A DNA stretch of 33,370 bases, taken from positions 1 to 33,370 of the forward strand of contig NZ_FNPJ01000031.1 in assembly GCF_900107265.1 (NCBI RefSeq). The letters are read 5' to 3'. A program made the translations under genes and the position numbers. This document shows positions 6,841-16,639 of the stretch, piece by piece (within the stretch, counting starts at the first letter, position 1; every line of letters starts with the position of its first letter). The notes beneath the pieces were generated by a model. The model was given only the letters and a program-made list of their open reading frames with translations, had not been told where the DNA came from and made no database searches. This DNA is from Nitrosomonas sp. Nm33. Lineage in GTDB: Bacteria; Pseudomonadota; Gammaproteobacteria; Burkholderiales; Nitrosomonadaceae.

Positions 6841-8757
6841 TCATGCTGTTGATTGCTTGGATTCCAATTCTTCCCAGCGTGCAAAGCACTTTGCCAGTTC
6901 TTGCTCTATTGCAGAAAATCGCATTTGTAAAGCCTTAGCCTCCTCAGGGAAATTTCGATAAATTGCAGGATCACTCAATCGCGTAGTAATAGATGATTGC
7001 TCCCTTTCCAGTAAATCAATTTTTTCTGGCAAAGCTGCAAGTTCACGTGCTTCTTGGTAGCTCAATTTAATACGAGACGTAGATTTAGTTCTTTTGTCCT
7101 GGGAAACCGAAGAAGATTTAGGCGTAGCCCCTTTCTGCTGAAGTGCCATCTCTCCAGAATGTTTACTCTGGACCCAATCCTCGTATCCTCCCACATATTC
7201 TCTCAAAATGCCATTCCCTTCAAAGGCAATTACCTGGGTCACTACATTGTCGAGAAATGCGCGATCATGACTGACTAGAAACAATGTACCGGCATAATTT
7301 TGTAGCAGCATTTCTAGTAATTCAAGCGTTTCGATATCGAGATCATTGGTTGGCTCGTCCAACACTAACACATTAGCTGGTCGTGTAAATAAGCGAGCCA
7401 GCAGCAGCCGATTACGCTCGCCACCTGACAACGATTTGACTATTGAGCGAGCACGCTGCGGGGCAAATAAAAAATCTTCCAGATAACTAATAACATGCTT
7501 ACGCTCACCATTAATCTCTATGAAATCAGATCCCTGGCTGATTGATTCTACTAACGTTAGCTCCTCGTTTAACTGCTCACGCATTTGATCGAAATAGGCC
7601 ACCGTTAGCTTAGTTCCCTTACGTATGCTTCCTGAATCGGGTTTCAACTCCCCCAATATAAGCTTTAATAAAGTTGATTTTCCAGCACCATTCGGACCCA
7701 ATAACCCAACCCGATCGCCCCGCATGATCCGACAAGAAAAATCTCTGATAATGGTCTTATCGTCGTAGCTTTTGGAAACATGCTCTAGTTCTGCGACTAA
7801 TTGGCCTGAACGTTCTCCTTGTTCGATGGTAAAGTTAACCGATCCAACTCGCTCACGTCTGGCTGCCCGTTCCAGACGTAATGCTTCCAATTGTCTTACT
7901 CTACCTTCATTGCGCGTACATCTCGCCTGAACACCTTTACGTATCCAGATTTCTTCTTGTGCCAGCACTTTATCAAATTTCTGATGATGCACCGCTTCAA
8001 TTTGAAGAATCTCAGCTTTCTTCTGTTGGTAAACCGCAAAACTCCCTGGAAAATTCTCTAGATGTCCACGATCAAGTTCAATAATCCGCGTAACAACATT
8101 ATCTAGAAAACGGCGATCATGCGTGATAAAAATGACACTACCTGGAAAATCTTTGAGTAAACTTTCTAGCCATATGATAGACGAAAAATCGAGATGATTG
8201 GTCGGTTCATCCAACAGCAGCACATCTGGCATTACTACCAGGGCACGTGCAAGCGCCACTCGTTTTTTTACGCCACCTGAAAGACTTTCTACCCGCGCAT
8301 CGGGAAGCAACCCGAGCTGATTAATCACAGTCTCTACTCTGGTTTGGATACGCCAACCATCCTGCGCCTCCAGTATATTTTGCAAATCCTGCAGGTGTTC
8401 GAGCAGTGCCTGTGTATTTTCTCCGCTTGCACTTAAAGCATGTGAAATCTCATGATATTCGAGCAGTACTTGGCTTAGATTTCCAAGTCCTTTGGACACT
8501 TCCTGAAATACTGTACTCCCACCTTCAAATTGTGGTTCCTGTGGCACATAGACCAATTTCAATTCTGAAGCGTACCAGAGCTTGCCATCATCCAGCTTAA
8601 TCTCCCCTGCTATTGCACGTAGAAGACTCGATTTACCACTACCATTACGGCCAATTAAACCTATACGCTCCCCCGCATCAAGTTGCAAATTTACATGATT
8701 CAGTAATGCATGGTGACCAAATGCCAAACTGGCATTCTCAAGTGTTATGAGAGGCAT
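6841..8757 (-). CDS. uup: ABC-F family ATPase Uup
   Basis: The 638-residue product has two ATP-binding cassettes in one chain and no membrane segments, which defines the ABC-F class. Walker A motifs are GRNGSGKSS (about residues 36-44) and GPNGAGKST; signature motifs are LSGGVKKR and LSGGERNR; Walker B segments are VLLLDEPTNHLD and VLVLDEPTNDLD. The C-terminal part (KLSYQEARELAALPEKIDLLEREQ onward) is the coiled-coil extension typical of Uup. Uup-type proteins affect ribosome function and limit tandem-repeat deletion and transposon excision; the ABC-F class acts at the ribosomal E site. No ribosome site is obvious before the ATG. It is separately transcribed from its neighbours as far as spacing shows. 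Confidence 0.94.
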   Translation of the reverse strand: MPLITLENASLAFGHHALLNHVNLQLDAGERIGLIGRNGSGKSSLLRAIAGEIKLDDGKLWYASELKLVYVPQEPQFEGGSTVFQEVSKGLGNLSQVLLEYHEISHALSASGENTQALLEHLQDLQNILEAQDGWRIQTRVETVINQLGLLPDARVESLSGGVKKRVALARALVVMPDVLLLDEPTNHLDFSSIIWLESLLKDFPGSVIFITHDRRFLDNVVTRIIELDRGHLENFPGSFAVYQQKKAEILQIEAVHHQKFDKVLAQEEIWIRKGVQARCTRNEGRVRQLEALRLERAARRERVGSVNFTIEQGERSGQLVAELEHVSKSYDDKTIIRDFSCRIMRGDRVGLLGPNGAGKSTLLKLILGELKPDSGSIRKGTKLTVAYFDQMREQLNEELTLVESISQGSDFIEINGERKHVISYLEDFLFAPQRARSIVKSLSGGERNRLLLARLFTRPANVLVLDEPTNDLDIETLELLEMLLQNYAGTLFLVSHDRAFLDNVVTQVIAFEGNGILREYVGGYEDWVQSKHSGEMALQQKGATPKSSSVSQDKRTKSTSRIKLSYQEARELAALPEKIDLLEREQSSITTRLSDPAIYRNFPEEAKALQMRFSAIEQELAKCFARWEELESKQSTA

Positions 8758-8875
8758 AAAAAAAATAAGAAAATTCAGTAAGACAAGAAAATTAGCAAGC
8801 GTGTCATTCTTTCACGAATTACAGGATTCAGTAAAATAATTCTTTTATATAGGTCTCTTCTATTCAAATCATTCT

Positions 8876-8900
8876 AAAAAGAATGGAGCCCGAAGGCTCC
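8876..8900 (-). terminator. Terminator of the small heat-shock protein gene
   Basis: On the minus strand GGAGCC-TTCG-GGCTCC (8885-8900) is a stable UUCG-type tetraloop hairpin followed by ATTCTTTTT. It lies just past the stop codon of the hsp20 gene. Confidence 0.88.
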
Positions 8901-8906
8901 ACCTTA

Positions 8907-9344
8907 TTACTCAGTTAAAGTCACATTAATTTTCTTGGGTTGGACTGATTCTCGTTTGGGAATAACAATCTCCAGCACACCGTGTTTAGAAACAGCAGAG
9001 ATAGCGTTCGGGTTTGCCGTATCTGGCAAACTAAAGCGTCGATAAAAAGAGCCATACGTTCTCTCAACACGCTTGTAACCCTCTTTTTCAGTCTTAGCTT
9101 CGGTTTTTTTCTCACCCTTAATCGTCAATACCCCATTCTCCATACTGATGTCTATCTCCTCTGGCTTAACCCCAGGCAGATCAGCGAGTAACACAAACTT
9201 ATCAGGTTCTTCCTTGATATCCACCGCTGGAACCCACTCCGCCGTAGCAGAGGAACCTTCTCTTGCCGCATCACCTCGCATCTGCTCGAGTTCTTTCTGA
9301 AGTTGAGTCAATAATCCCCAAGGTTCATAACGCATAATAGCCAT
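8907..9344 (-). CDS. Small heat-shock protein, Hsp20/alpha-crystallin family
   Basis: Hsp20 proteins are ATP-independent holdases that bind unfolding proteins in the cytoplasm. The 145-residue product has a short N-terminal region and an alpha-crystallin domain from about residue 38, with the characteristic LADLPGVKPEEIDISMENGVLTIKG-type block (FVLLADLPGVKPEEIDI, then NGVLTIKGEKK), YGSFYRRFSLP and the closing HGVLEIVIPK segment. There is no IXI C-terminal tail apart from INVTL. The ribosome site ATATGGAGA lies 8 bases before the ATG. Heat regulation is expected, but I could not see a convincing sigma-32 promoter or RNA thermometer. Confidence 0.95.
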   Translation of the reverse strand: MAIMRYEPWGLLTQLQKELEQMRGDAAREGSSATAEWVPAVDIKEEPDKFVLLADLPGVKPEEIDISMENGVLTIKGEKKTEAKTEKEGYKRVERTYGSFYRRFSLPDTANPNAISAVSKHGVLEIVIPKRESVQPKKINVTLTE

Positions 9345-9807
9345 TTGATAATCTCCATATCACAATAAAAGTACCTTTAATCGGGTTGCCACAAAGTATC
9401 TCCATGCAGCATACCTGCCTACCTCATCTTGCGAAAAGATTTTTATATCAAGGAAATGCTTCTGAAAAAATTTTTAGTTTCACTCTGCCATTTTCCATTT
9501 ACGCCATGTCTTTTCTCATGTCTGTAAATTTGGAAAGCACCTTGATACCTACCATTGATCATATAAAGAAACAATGAGCACTTGTCGTACTTATCGTAAT
9601 ATAGGAACGCTCATTTTATTTTCAACCTAGGCAAAACAAATATATCAATGAATGCTAAATCTCATTTTCCAATCACACTACGAGCATATCAGGGCACTAA
9701 TTGGTAGAAAATTTACTCTATATTAATCTTGATAAACTTCTTTCTTCAGGTATTCAAATAAGCCGTAAACATAATCAAAATTTTTCAGCATGATGAGGAG
9801 AAATAGT
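9345..9807. other. 463-bp non-coding region
   Basis: The region lies between the divergent hsp20 (-) and small membrane protein (+) genes and should contain both promoters. Possible reading frames within it have no ribosome site and no recognisable composition. A CTTGATA on the minus strand near 9448 resembles a sigma-32 -35 box, but no matching -10 box follows at the right distance. Confidence 0.6.
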
Positions 9808-9972
9808 ATGATCAGAAACCCTCGTACCAAACGCATTTTATCTATTTCGCTATTCATTATAGGGTGCGTATTCATCTTACTGGCACCGGAAGATGCATGG
9901 CTTGGAGTGGTCCTTCTCAGCATTGGTTTAGGTGTAGAAATTGGCGCACTGATATTTAGACATCGCAAATAA
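9808..9972 (+). CDS. Small two-helix membrane protein, unknown function
   Basis: The product is 54 residues: a basic N-terminus (MIRNPRTKR), two hydrophobic segments (ILSISLFIIGCVFILLA and LGVVLLSIGLGVEIGALIF) joined by a short PEDAW turn, and the basic tail RHRK. The ATG at 9808 is preceded by GAGGAGAAAT, a good ribosome site; an upstream in-frame ATG at 9790 lacks one. It is probably an inner-membrane hairpin with both ends in the cytoplasm. I do not recognise a family. Confidence 0.65.
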   Translation: MIRNPRTKRILSISLFIIGCVFILLAPEDAWLGVVLLSIGLGVEIGALIFRHRK

Positions 9973-10016
9973 AAAATATCCAGATTTCGTATCTCATTCT
10001 GTTCTGGATCTATTCA

Positions 10017-10754
10017 TTATGTAAGTGACGATCCTTCATCCTTCAGTTTAATTGTTTGATGATGGCCTATACGATGGCGAATATGCAGCCCTTTCCTGAT
10101 CAATGCTGCTTCAAAATCACAAAAGCTTCCTGCCGCCATTTCATACTTTTTCCACAACTCTTGCAAATAAGTAACTACCTCACCAGAATCACAGTTGATA
10201 TTAGCTGGAAGATAACCAAGCATTTGGGCCGCTATAAATGCGAGTGGGGAAAGTGGTGGATCTGCTTTTCGCCACTTGCCACGTAATTCGCGTAAGAAAA
10301 TATGAGTAGTTACTTTACCTATCCCTTTGCCTAAATCCATAATGCACCGCTCTAAATCATCGGAATCACTAGCTGCAGCATGGAGCATATTGAAATCTCC
10401 GTCATATCTTTCAAGCAAAGCACGATTTACATCGAGCAGTTTAGTTGCGGTTTTATAGTCATAGCGCACATACCCTCCCTGATCGAGAAGGGTGACAAGC
10501 TTGTCCCAGCCACTGTCAATCATTCTCTTTGGCATCAGAATATCGTTATCTGCAAATGTGTGCCAGGTACGAGCAGCAACACTTTCTGGAATAGGGGCGC
10601 CATAGAGTACCGCAGCAATAAACCATTTGTAGATTTCATCAGGATTCAAGCCATCGAGATTTATTCCTAGCTTTACCGCATAGCTTCCACCCCATCTTGC
10701 CACTAAATTTGAATGGGACTCTTTTAGATCAATAATTTCTTTTTCTTTACTCAT
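10017..10754 (-). CDS. Helix-hairpin-helix protein, distant DNA-glycosylase-like
   Basis: This 245-residue soluble, mostly helical protein has no signal peptide. Residues 139-155 (MDLGKGIGKVTTHIFLREL) fit a helix-hairpin-helix, and the alternating helical layout recalls the HhH-GPD fold of base-excision glycosylases. It lacks the LPGVGxKTA lysine, the VDTH aspartate and the cysteine cluster seen in the nth product of this window, so a glycosylase or lyase activity is not supported. It may be a DNA-binding derivative of that fold. It faces the PEBP gene divergently and converges on the small membrane protein gene. Function unknown. Confidence 0.55.
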   Translation of the reverse strand: MSKEKEIIDLKESHSNLVARWGGSYAVKLGINLDGLNPDEIYKWFIAAVLYGAPIPESVAARTWHTFADNDILMPKRMIDSGWDKLVTLLDQGGYVRYDYKTATKLLDVNRALLERYDGDFNMLHAAASDSDDLERCIMDLGKGIGKVTTHIFLRELRGKWRKADPPLSPLAFIAAQMLGYLPANINCDSGEVVTYLQELWKKYEMAAGSFCDFEAALIRKGLHIRHRIGHHQTIKLKDEGSSLT

Positions 10755-10843
10755 ATATGCGTTATAAAAGTAGGATGCCAGTTTTTCTCATCAAGTCAGT
10801 TATTGATAGCCGTTGATTGATAATTTGCAGAAGGAGACAGAAC

Positions 10844-11479
10844 ATGAAACACTATCGTGAAAATAATCCAGGAAGTGCTGGTTGTATTTATCTTTTCCAT
10901 CTAGTAGTAGCATTATTCACAATCACGCTTTTTTTCATCCCCATTCAAACTAGCCGTGCAGAAACGAGCACGTCTCAAATTAAGGAGGAAAATATTATGA
11001 CACTCACACTGACATCTCCTTCCTTTTCCCATAATGACATGATTCCGAGCAAATACACTTGTGACAACCAAGATATTTCCCCGGCCCTTTCATGGTCAGG
11101 AGTACCTGATCACACCAAAAGTCTCGTGCTGATCGTCGATGATCCAGATGCGCCTGATCCCGCCGCTCCTAAAATGACCTGGGTACATTGGGTGCTATAC
11201 AACATCCCCCCAGAGGTTAATGGTCTGCCCGAAAATGTCCCAGCAAATGAACTGCCAGCAGGAACCTTACAGGGAATTAATGATTGGAAGCGTACTGGTT
11301 ATGGCGGCCCCTGCCCACCCATAGGCATTCATCGCTATTTCCATAAACTTTATGCGCTAGATACTGTGCTACCTGATTTAAAGCATCCAACTAAATCGGC
11401 GCTGGAAAAGGCCATGCAAGGCCATATTATTATGCAGACAGAATTGATTGGGCGCTATCAGCGGGGTCATCATAAATAA
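10844..11479 (+). CDS. PEBP-family (YbhB/YbcL-type) protein with two possible starts
   Basis: From the ATG at 10844 the product is 211 residues: a hydrophobic segment (YLFHLVVALFTITLFFIPI) ending in TSRAE forms a signal peptide or anchor, followed by a phosphatidylethanolamine-binding-protein domain with LVLIVDDPDAPDPAAP, WVHWVLYNIP and the GYGGPCPPIGIHRYFHKLYALD block. Bacterial members are Raf-kinase-inhibitor-like proteins of unsettled role. AAGGAG lies 8 bases before this ATG. A second in-frame ATG at 10997 has an equally good AAGGAGG 8 bases upstream, and translation there (160 residues, MTLTLTSPSF) gives a complete cytosolic PEBP domain. Both forms may be made. Confidence 0.9.
   Translation: MKHYRENNPGSAGCIYLFHLVVALFTITLFFIPIQTSRAETSTSQIKEENIMTLTLTSPSFSHNDMIPSKYTCDNQDISPALSWSGVPDHTKSLVLIVDDPDAPDPAAPKMTWVHWVLYNIPPEVNGLPENVPANELPAGTLQGINDWKRTGYGGPCPPIGIHRYFHKLYALDTVLPDLKHPTKSALEKAMQGHIIMQTELIGRYQRGHHK
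10982..10999 (+). promoter_or_regulatory. Internal ribosome binding site and in-frame ATG in the PEBP gene
   Basis: AAGGAGG at 10982-10988 is followed after 8 bases by ATG (10997-10999), 51 codons downstream of the first start and in the same frame. The position is exactly between the export signal and the folded domain. Confidence 0.75.
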
Positions 11480-11777
11480 ATTAAATTATTGAATGAGACT
11501 TATGAGACATTCTTAAAAATCGGTCAATACCTAATCAATCAATAGACATCATAATCTAGCAATGCTCTTATTGACCGGTTCTGGCGATTTTCGTTTTGGT
11601 ATTATGCTGCAAGCAATATACGAAGAGGTTCTTAACAACGTGAAGAGAATTAGTTTGATCATTCTTCCTAATGAGAGGAAGAATGATCAAACCAAAAGTA
11701 GCTAAAATTATCCACAAATTTTTTAGCAGGGCAAAATAAGTAAAAATTATCGCTAGAAATTCTTACAATTAAAGTGA
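11480..11777. other. 298-bp intergenic region between convergent genes
   Basis: The region separates the PEBP gene from the end of argB. It contains a strong hairpin at 11653-11692. Around 11561-11650 the plus strand stays open for about 45 codons (LLTGSGDFRFGIMLQ...) but has no ribosome site and resembles nothing I know, so I do not call a gene. Confidence 0.6.
11653..11692. repeat. Perfect 17-bp-arm hairpin between convergent genes
   Basis: GTTTGATCATTCTTCCT (11653-11669) pairs exactly with 11676-11692 across the loop AATGAG. It lies between the 3' ends of two converging genes, as a bidirectional terminator would, but neither side has a T-tract, so it may instead block 3' exonucleases or be a repeat element. 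Confidence 0.8.
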
Positions 11778-13023
<1,246 letters not shown>

Positions 13024-13608
13024 ATGAATAACTCAAAATATTATCCTTTACTACTGATTTCACTCTTACCTATCTTGAGCGGCTGTGTACCCCTTGTGGC
13101 CACTGGAGTAGGTGTAGGCGCAGGAACGGGCGCTCTTATGAGCGAGGATCGCAGAAGTAGTGGCACGTTTATAGACGATCAAGCGATAGAACTTAAAACG
13201 AGCAGGAAAATCCACGAACAGCTCGGTAGTGATGTCCGTATTAGTGTTACCAGCTTTAATCGGAATGTGCTCTTGACTGGAGAAGCACCAAATGAATCTA
13301 TGAAGAGTGAAGCAGAAAAACTTGCTACGAGCGTTGATAATGTTCGGAAGATCTATAATGAAATTACCATATCCGAAAAAAGTGCCTTATCTTCACGCAC
13401 TAATGATTCTTTGATCACCTCTAAAGTTATAGGACGTTTTCTAAATGAAAGAAAATTTCAAATTAATTACGTGAAAGTAGTTACTGAAAATAGTGTTGTT
13501 TATTTGCTTGGGATGGTTACGCGTGAAGAAGCAGAAAATGCCGCACAAATTGCCAGTACTACCGCGGGAGCAAGAAAGGTCGTTAAGGTATTCGAATATT
13601 TAAATTAA
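13024..13608 (+). CDS. BON-domain lipoprotein, DolP/YraP-like
   Basis: The 194-residue product has a lipoprotein signal (LLISLLPILSGC, lipobox Cys21) with Val at +2, which favours transfer to the outer membrane. After a Gly/Ala-rich linker there are two BON domains, about residues 50-118 and 125-194, with the repeated pattern of I..V...V.L.G....E.....A. This matches DolP (YraP), an outer-membrane lipoprotein that binds anionic phospholipid and supports envelope integrity. It begins at an ATG without a strong ribosome site and is followed after 30 bp by the FAD oxidase gene. Confidence 0.88.
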   Translation: MNNSKYYPLLLISLLPILSGCVPLVATGVGVGAGTGALMSEDRRSSGTFIDDQAIELKTSRKIHEQLGSDVRISVTSFNRNVLLTGEAPNESMKSEAEKLATSVDNVRKIYNEITISEKSALSSRTNDSLITSKVIGRFLNERKFQINYVKVVTENSVVYLLGMVTREEAENAAQIASTTAGARKVVKVFEYLN

Positions 13609-13638
13609 AATTATTTATCATCGACAACCGGTGTAAAT

Positions 13639-15006
13639 GTGCTGCCATTAGAATTTATCGCTCAGCTATATGAGTTATTTCCTCCTGAACGAATTTATAC
13701 CGACCCCGTAGAGTGTTATACATACGCCTACGATAACAGTAGAAAAATTTTCCCACCAGACGCCGTGGTCTTTCCGCTTACGACTGAAGAGGTAGTCGCT
13801 GTCGTTTTGCTTTGTAATGCGAATAAAATTCCTCTGACACCCCGTGGGCGAGGGACAGGCACATCGGGAGGTAGCCTGCCAGAAAAAGGTGGAGTTGCAT
13901 TATCCTTAGAACGAATGGTACGAATTATCAGTGTTGATCCAGCAAATCGAGTCGTTATTGCAGAACCTGGAGTATTGAATCAGGAGATACAAAATGCAGT
14001 TAAACCATACGGTTTTTTCTGGCCTCCCGACCCTTCAAGTGCGAGTTTTTCAACTATCGGAGGAAACCTCGCCACCAGTGCTGGTGGTCCTCATGCTGTG
14101 AAATATGGCACAACTCGTGATCACGTTTTGGGATTAAAAGCAGTAACCGGTGCAGGTGAAGTGATTAAGACAGGCTGCTATACAACTAAGGGAGTTGTTG
14201 GGTATGATCTCACGAGACTACTCATTGGTTCTGAAGGGACCTTAGCTGTTATCACAGAAGCCACCCTTAAGCTGACCCCTTTGCCCGAGAAGCAAGGAGG
14301 TCTGGTAGCATATTATCGTGATGCCATCAGCTGTGCAGCTGCCATTGTGGCGATTATGGGTATATCCAAAGGACCCAGTGCCCTGGAGTTTCTGGATGCA
14401 GGCTCGTTAAGCCTTATCCGTGCACGTTTTCCTGATTTACTACCGACTCATTGCCAAGCAATGCTAATGATCGAAGTAGACGGCTCACAATATGAAATCT
14501 CTGAAACCATTGACGCCATCTTATCAGCCTGCAGTAATTCCGGCCTATTGCAAGCTGAACAAGTTATCAATTCTGAAAATCTATGGAAAGCTAGAAAAGC
14601 TTTGTCGCCTCTATTGCGTGATATTGCACCAAAAAAAATTAATGAAGATGTAGTGGTACCTGTTAATACACTACCTCAATTTTTAGACGAATTAACCAAA
14701 CTTGCGACCCAGTATCGAATTGCTAATGTAAATTTTGGCCACGCTGGTAATGGCAATATTCACGTTAACCTACTCATTAATCCTGACGATATAGAAGAAA
14801 ACCACCGTGCCGAAAAATGCTTGAATGAAATATTTGATCTAGTCATCAGGCTTAATGGAACGCTTTCTGGTGAACATGGTATTGGCAGTGAAAAACGTGC
14901 TTATATCCACAAGGAAATTGATTCCACAACGTTGACTTTAATGAAAAAAATCAAATCTCTATTTGACCCCAACGATATTCTTAATCCCGGCAAATTATTT
15001 CCATGA
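13639..15006 (+). CDS. FAD-binding 2-hydroxyacid oxidase, GlcD/D-lactate dehydrogenase type
   Basis: The 455-residue flavoprotein has an N-terminal FAD-binding (PCMH) domain with TPRGRGTGTSGG and the STIGGNLATSAGG segment, then a C-terminal oxidase domain with NFGHAGNGNIHVNLL and the closing LSGEHGIGSEKR and DPNDILNPGKLFP. Such enzymes oxidise glycolate, D-lactate or similar hydroxyacids and pass electrons to quinone or a cytochrome. GlcE and GlcF subunits are not nearby, so a stand-alone D-lactate dehydrogenase-type enzyme is as likely as glycolate oxidase. Translation begins at a GTG at 13639: an in-frame TAA lies just upstream. The gene ends at a strong terminator. Confidence 0.88.
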   Translation: MLPLEFIAQLYELFPPERIYTDPVECYTYAYDNSRKIFPPDAVVFPLTTEEVVAVVLLCNANKIPLTPRGRGTGTSGGSLPEKGGVALSLERMVRIISVDPANRVVIAEPGVLNQEIQNAVKPYGFFWPPDPSSASFSTIGGNLATSAGGPHAVKYGTTRDHVLGLKAVTGAGEVIKTGCYTTKGVVGYDLTRLLIGSEGTLAVITEATLKLTPLPEKQGGLVAYYRDAISCAAAIVAIMGISKGPSALEFLDAGSLSLIRARFPDLLPTHCQAMLMIEVDGSQYEISETIDAILSACSNSGLLQAEQVINSENLWKARKALSPLLRDIAPKKINEDVVVPVNTLPQFLDELTKLATQYRIANVNFGHAGNGNIHVNLLINPDDIEENHRAEKCLNEIFDLVIRLNGTLSGEHGIGSEKRAYIHKEIDSTTLTLMKKIKSLFDPNDILNPGKLFP

Positions 15007-15010
15007 AATA

Positions 15011-15042
15011 AAAAAGCCCCGTCTTTCAAGACGAGGCTTTTT
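15011..15042. terminator. Bidirectional terminator between glcD-like gene and ctaB
   Basis: AAAAAGCCCCGTCTT (15011-15025) pairs with AAGACGAGGCTTTTT (15028-15042) with one mismatch. A- and T-tracts on the two sides suit termination of both converging transcripts. Confidence 0.9.
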
Positions 15043-15060
15043 ACCAAAAGATGTGCTACT

Positions 15061-15954
15061 CTAAAACTTATAATAATGATCAACCAGTAAAACTACAAAT
15101 AACAGAGCTAGATAGAGAATCGAATATCTAAATGTAGTGCGCCCAAGCTGATCACTGTATTTGAGGTATATCTGCAAAGCGTAGTAAAGAAATATAGCAT
15201 CAAGTACTAGTGCCCCTATCAAATAAATCAATCCACTCATCTGTGAAATATAAGGAAGTACCGTAACAACACAAAGTATGAGTGTGTATAACAATACATG
15301 CAGACGCGTAAACTTATCTCCATGCGTCACTGGCAGCATGGGCATACCAATCTGAGCATATTCATTCTTTCTGTATAATGCTAACGCCCAAAAATGAGGT
15401 GGTGTCCAGGCAAAAATAATTAAAAATAACAATAATGCATCGGGAGAAATTTGGCCAGTTACCGCAGCCCATCCTAGAACAGGCGGCATTGCGCCAGACG
15501 CTCCACCTATCACAATATTTTGAGGAGTCAGTGGTTTAAGTATTACTGTATAGATAATTGCATAACCAACAAATGTGCCTAACGTCAGCCACATAGTTAA
15601 AGGATTTACCCAGTGATGAAGTATGAATAATCCTGAACCACCTATCAATCCCAGGAAAAATAGTGTTTCTGGAACACTGACTTTGCCCTGCGGAAGTGGG
15701 CGTCCACGGGTTCGCGCCATCACGGCATCAAACTTTTGCTCTACCAGGCAATTTAATGCAGCAGCTGCCCCAGCGACTAAAGCTATACCGAGCGTTCCAA
15801 AAAATAGAATATCGATTGGAACCGCGCCGGGAACAGCTAAAAACATACCTATTACTGCCGTAAAAACTATGAGCGATACTACCCGAGGTTTTGTAAGCCG
15901 ATAGAATTGATTTATTCTTGATGTTGTTTGTCGCCACACTAAACTAGCACTCAT
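15061..15954 (-). CDS. ctaB: Protoheme IX farnesyltransferase (heme O synthase)
   Basis: CtaB (CyoE) adds a farnesyl chain to heme B to give heme O, the precursor of heme A for aa3 oxidase. The 297-residue product is an integral membrane protein of the UbiA family with about eight or nine helices. The conserved loop [23 protein letters not shown] carries the prenyl-diphosphate/Mg-binding Asp and Arg residues, and the [19 protein letters not shown] and [13 protein letters not shown] segments are typical. It is the last gene of the cytochrome oxidase cluster, 103 bp after the SCO-like gene, in the place where ctaA often precedes it. Confidence 0.95.
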   Translation of the reverse strand: MSASLVWRQTTSRINQFYRLTKPRVVSLIVFTAVIGMFLAVPGAVPIDILFFGTLGIALVAGAAAALNCLVEQKFDAVMARTRGRPLPQGKVSVPETLFFLGLIGGSGLFILHHWVNPLTMWLTLGTFVGYAIIYTVILKPLTPQNIVIGGASGAMPPVLGWAAVTGQISPDALLLFLIIFAWTPPHFWALALYRKNEYAQIGMPMLPVTHGDKFTRLHVLLYTLILCVVTVLPYISQMSGLIYLIGALVLDAIFLYYALQIYLKYSDQLGRTTFRYSILYLALLFVVLLVDHYYKF

Positions 15955-16057
15955 TCCATACGCCTCCTAAACAATCATGTTTGATCTATATTCTTTGATT
16001 TACTTACTACATACTCTTATTAACGCTGCCACGCACTAAAATACATGGATAACAAAC

Positions 16058-16639
16058 TCAGTGTTCAAAATGAGAAAGCTTTAATAGAAGCTTCACATCT
16101 TTCGAAATTTTCGTAGGATCAGCATCTTTTGGGAATCTCATCATTAAATTGCCCATCGGATCAACCACATAAATATGATTGCGCTGCGACAATACGGTAG
16201 GAAATTCGTTAAGCAAATCGCTATCTTTTGCACTTAGAAGTACCGTACCTTCGTATTCATTCTTAATATCCTGATCAGGAACATAATGATCATTAATTAA
16301 CCATATTCTTTCAATCCGATCTTTTTCTGTGTTTTGAACTAGACGAACTTGCCTCATTTGATAAAGCTTCTTTTGACAGTACTCATCACATTGTCCAGAA
16401 TCGATAGTAATTAATGACCATTTCCCGTGCATATTTCGTGCACGAAAGATAGTGTTATTCTCGATATTAAGTGCTTGGCCTGTTAATGGTTTTACTTCTA
16501 ACAATTCACCATAATTGACCGTACCTTCCGGACGAATTTCTAGTACGTGAAAGAAATATGATGCAATGACCGGAGACAGCATCACTAGCGCCATCAGAAG
16601 AAATTTAATTCTATTTTTTCGAGCTATTTCGTTTGACAT
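16058..16639 (-). CDS. SCO-like thioredoxin-fold protein of the oxidase cluster
   Basis: The 193-residue protein has one N-terminal membrane helix (FLLMALVMLSPVIASYFF) and a periplasmic domain. The segment KWSLITIDSGQCDEYCQKKLYQMRQVRL places two cysteines as CxxxC, the copper-binding spacing of SCO proteins, after a strand as in the thioredoxin fold. The later IYVVDPMGNLMMRFPKDADPTKISKDVK matches the end of that fold. It overlaps the SURF1 start region by 29 bp. A role in copper delivery or disulfide handling for the oxidase CuA site is likely but inferred. It differs from standard SCO1 in the motif and has no clear distal His. Confidence 0.75.
   Translation of the reverse strand: MSNEIARKNRIKFLLMALVMLSPVIASYFFHVLEIRPEGTVNYGELLEVKPLTGQALNIENNTIFRARNMHGKWSLITIDSGQCDEYCQKKLYQMRQVRLVQNTEKDRIERIWLINDHYVPDQDIKNEYEGTVLLSAKDSDLLNEFPTVLSQRNHIYVVDPMGNLMMRFPKDADPTKISKDVKLLLKLSHFEH

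Noticed and set aside
9400..9460. Sigma-32 promoter for the small heat-shock gene
   Set aside because: A CTTGATA box resembles the -35 element, but no CCCCAT-type -10 box follows at an acceptable distance.
9723..9968. Minus-strand frame of 81 codons opposite the small membrane protein gene
   Set aside because: The plus strand has a good ribosome site and a clean two-helix product; the minus frame has neither.
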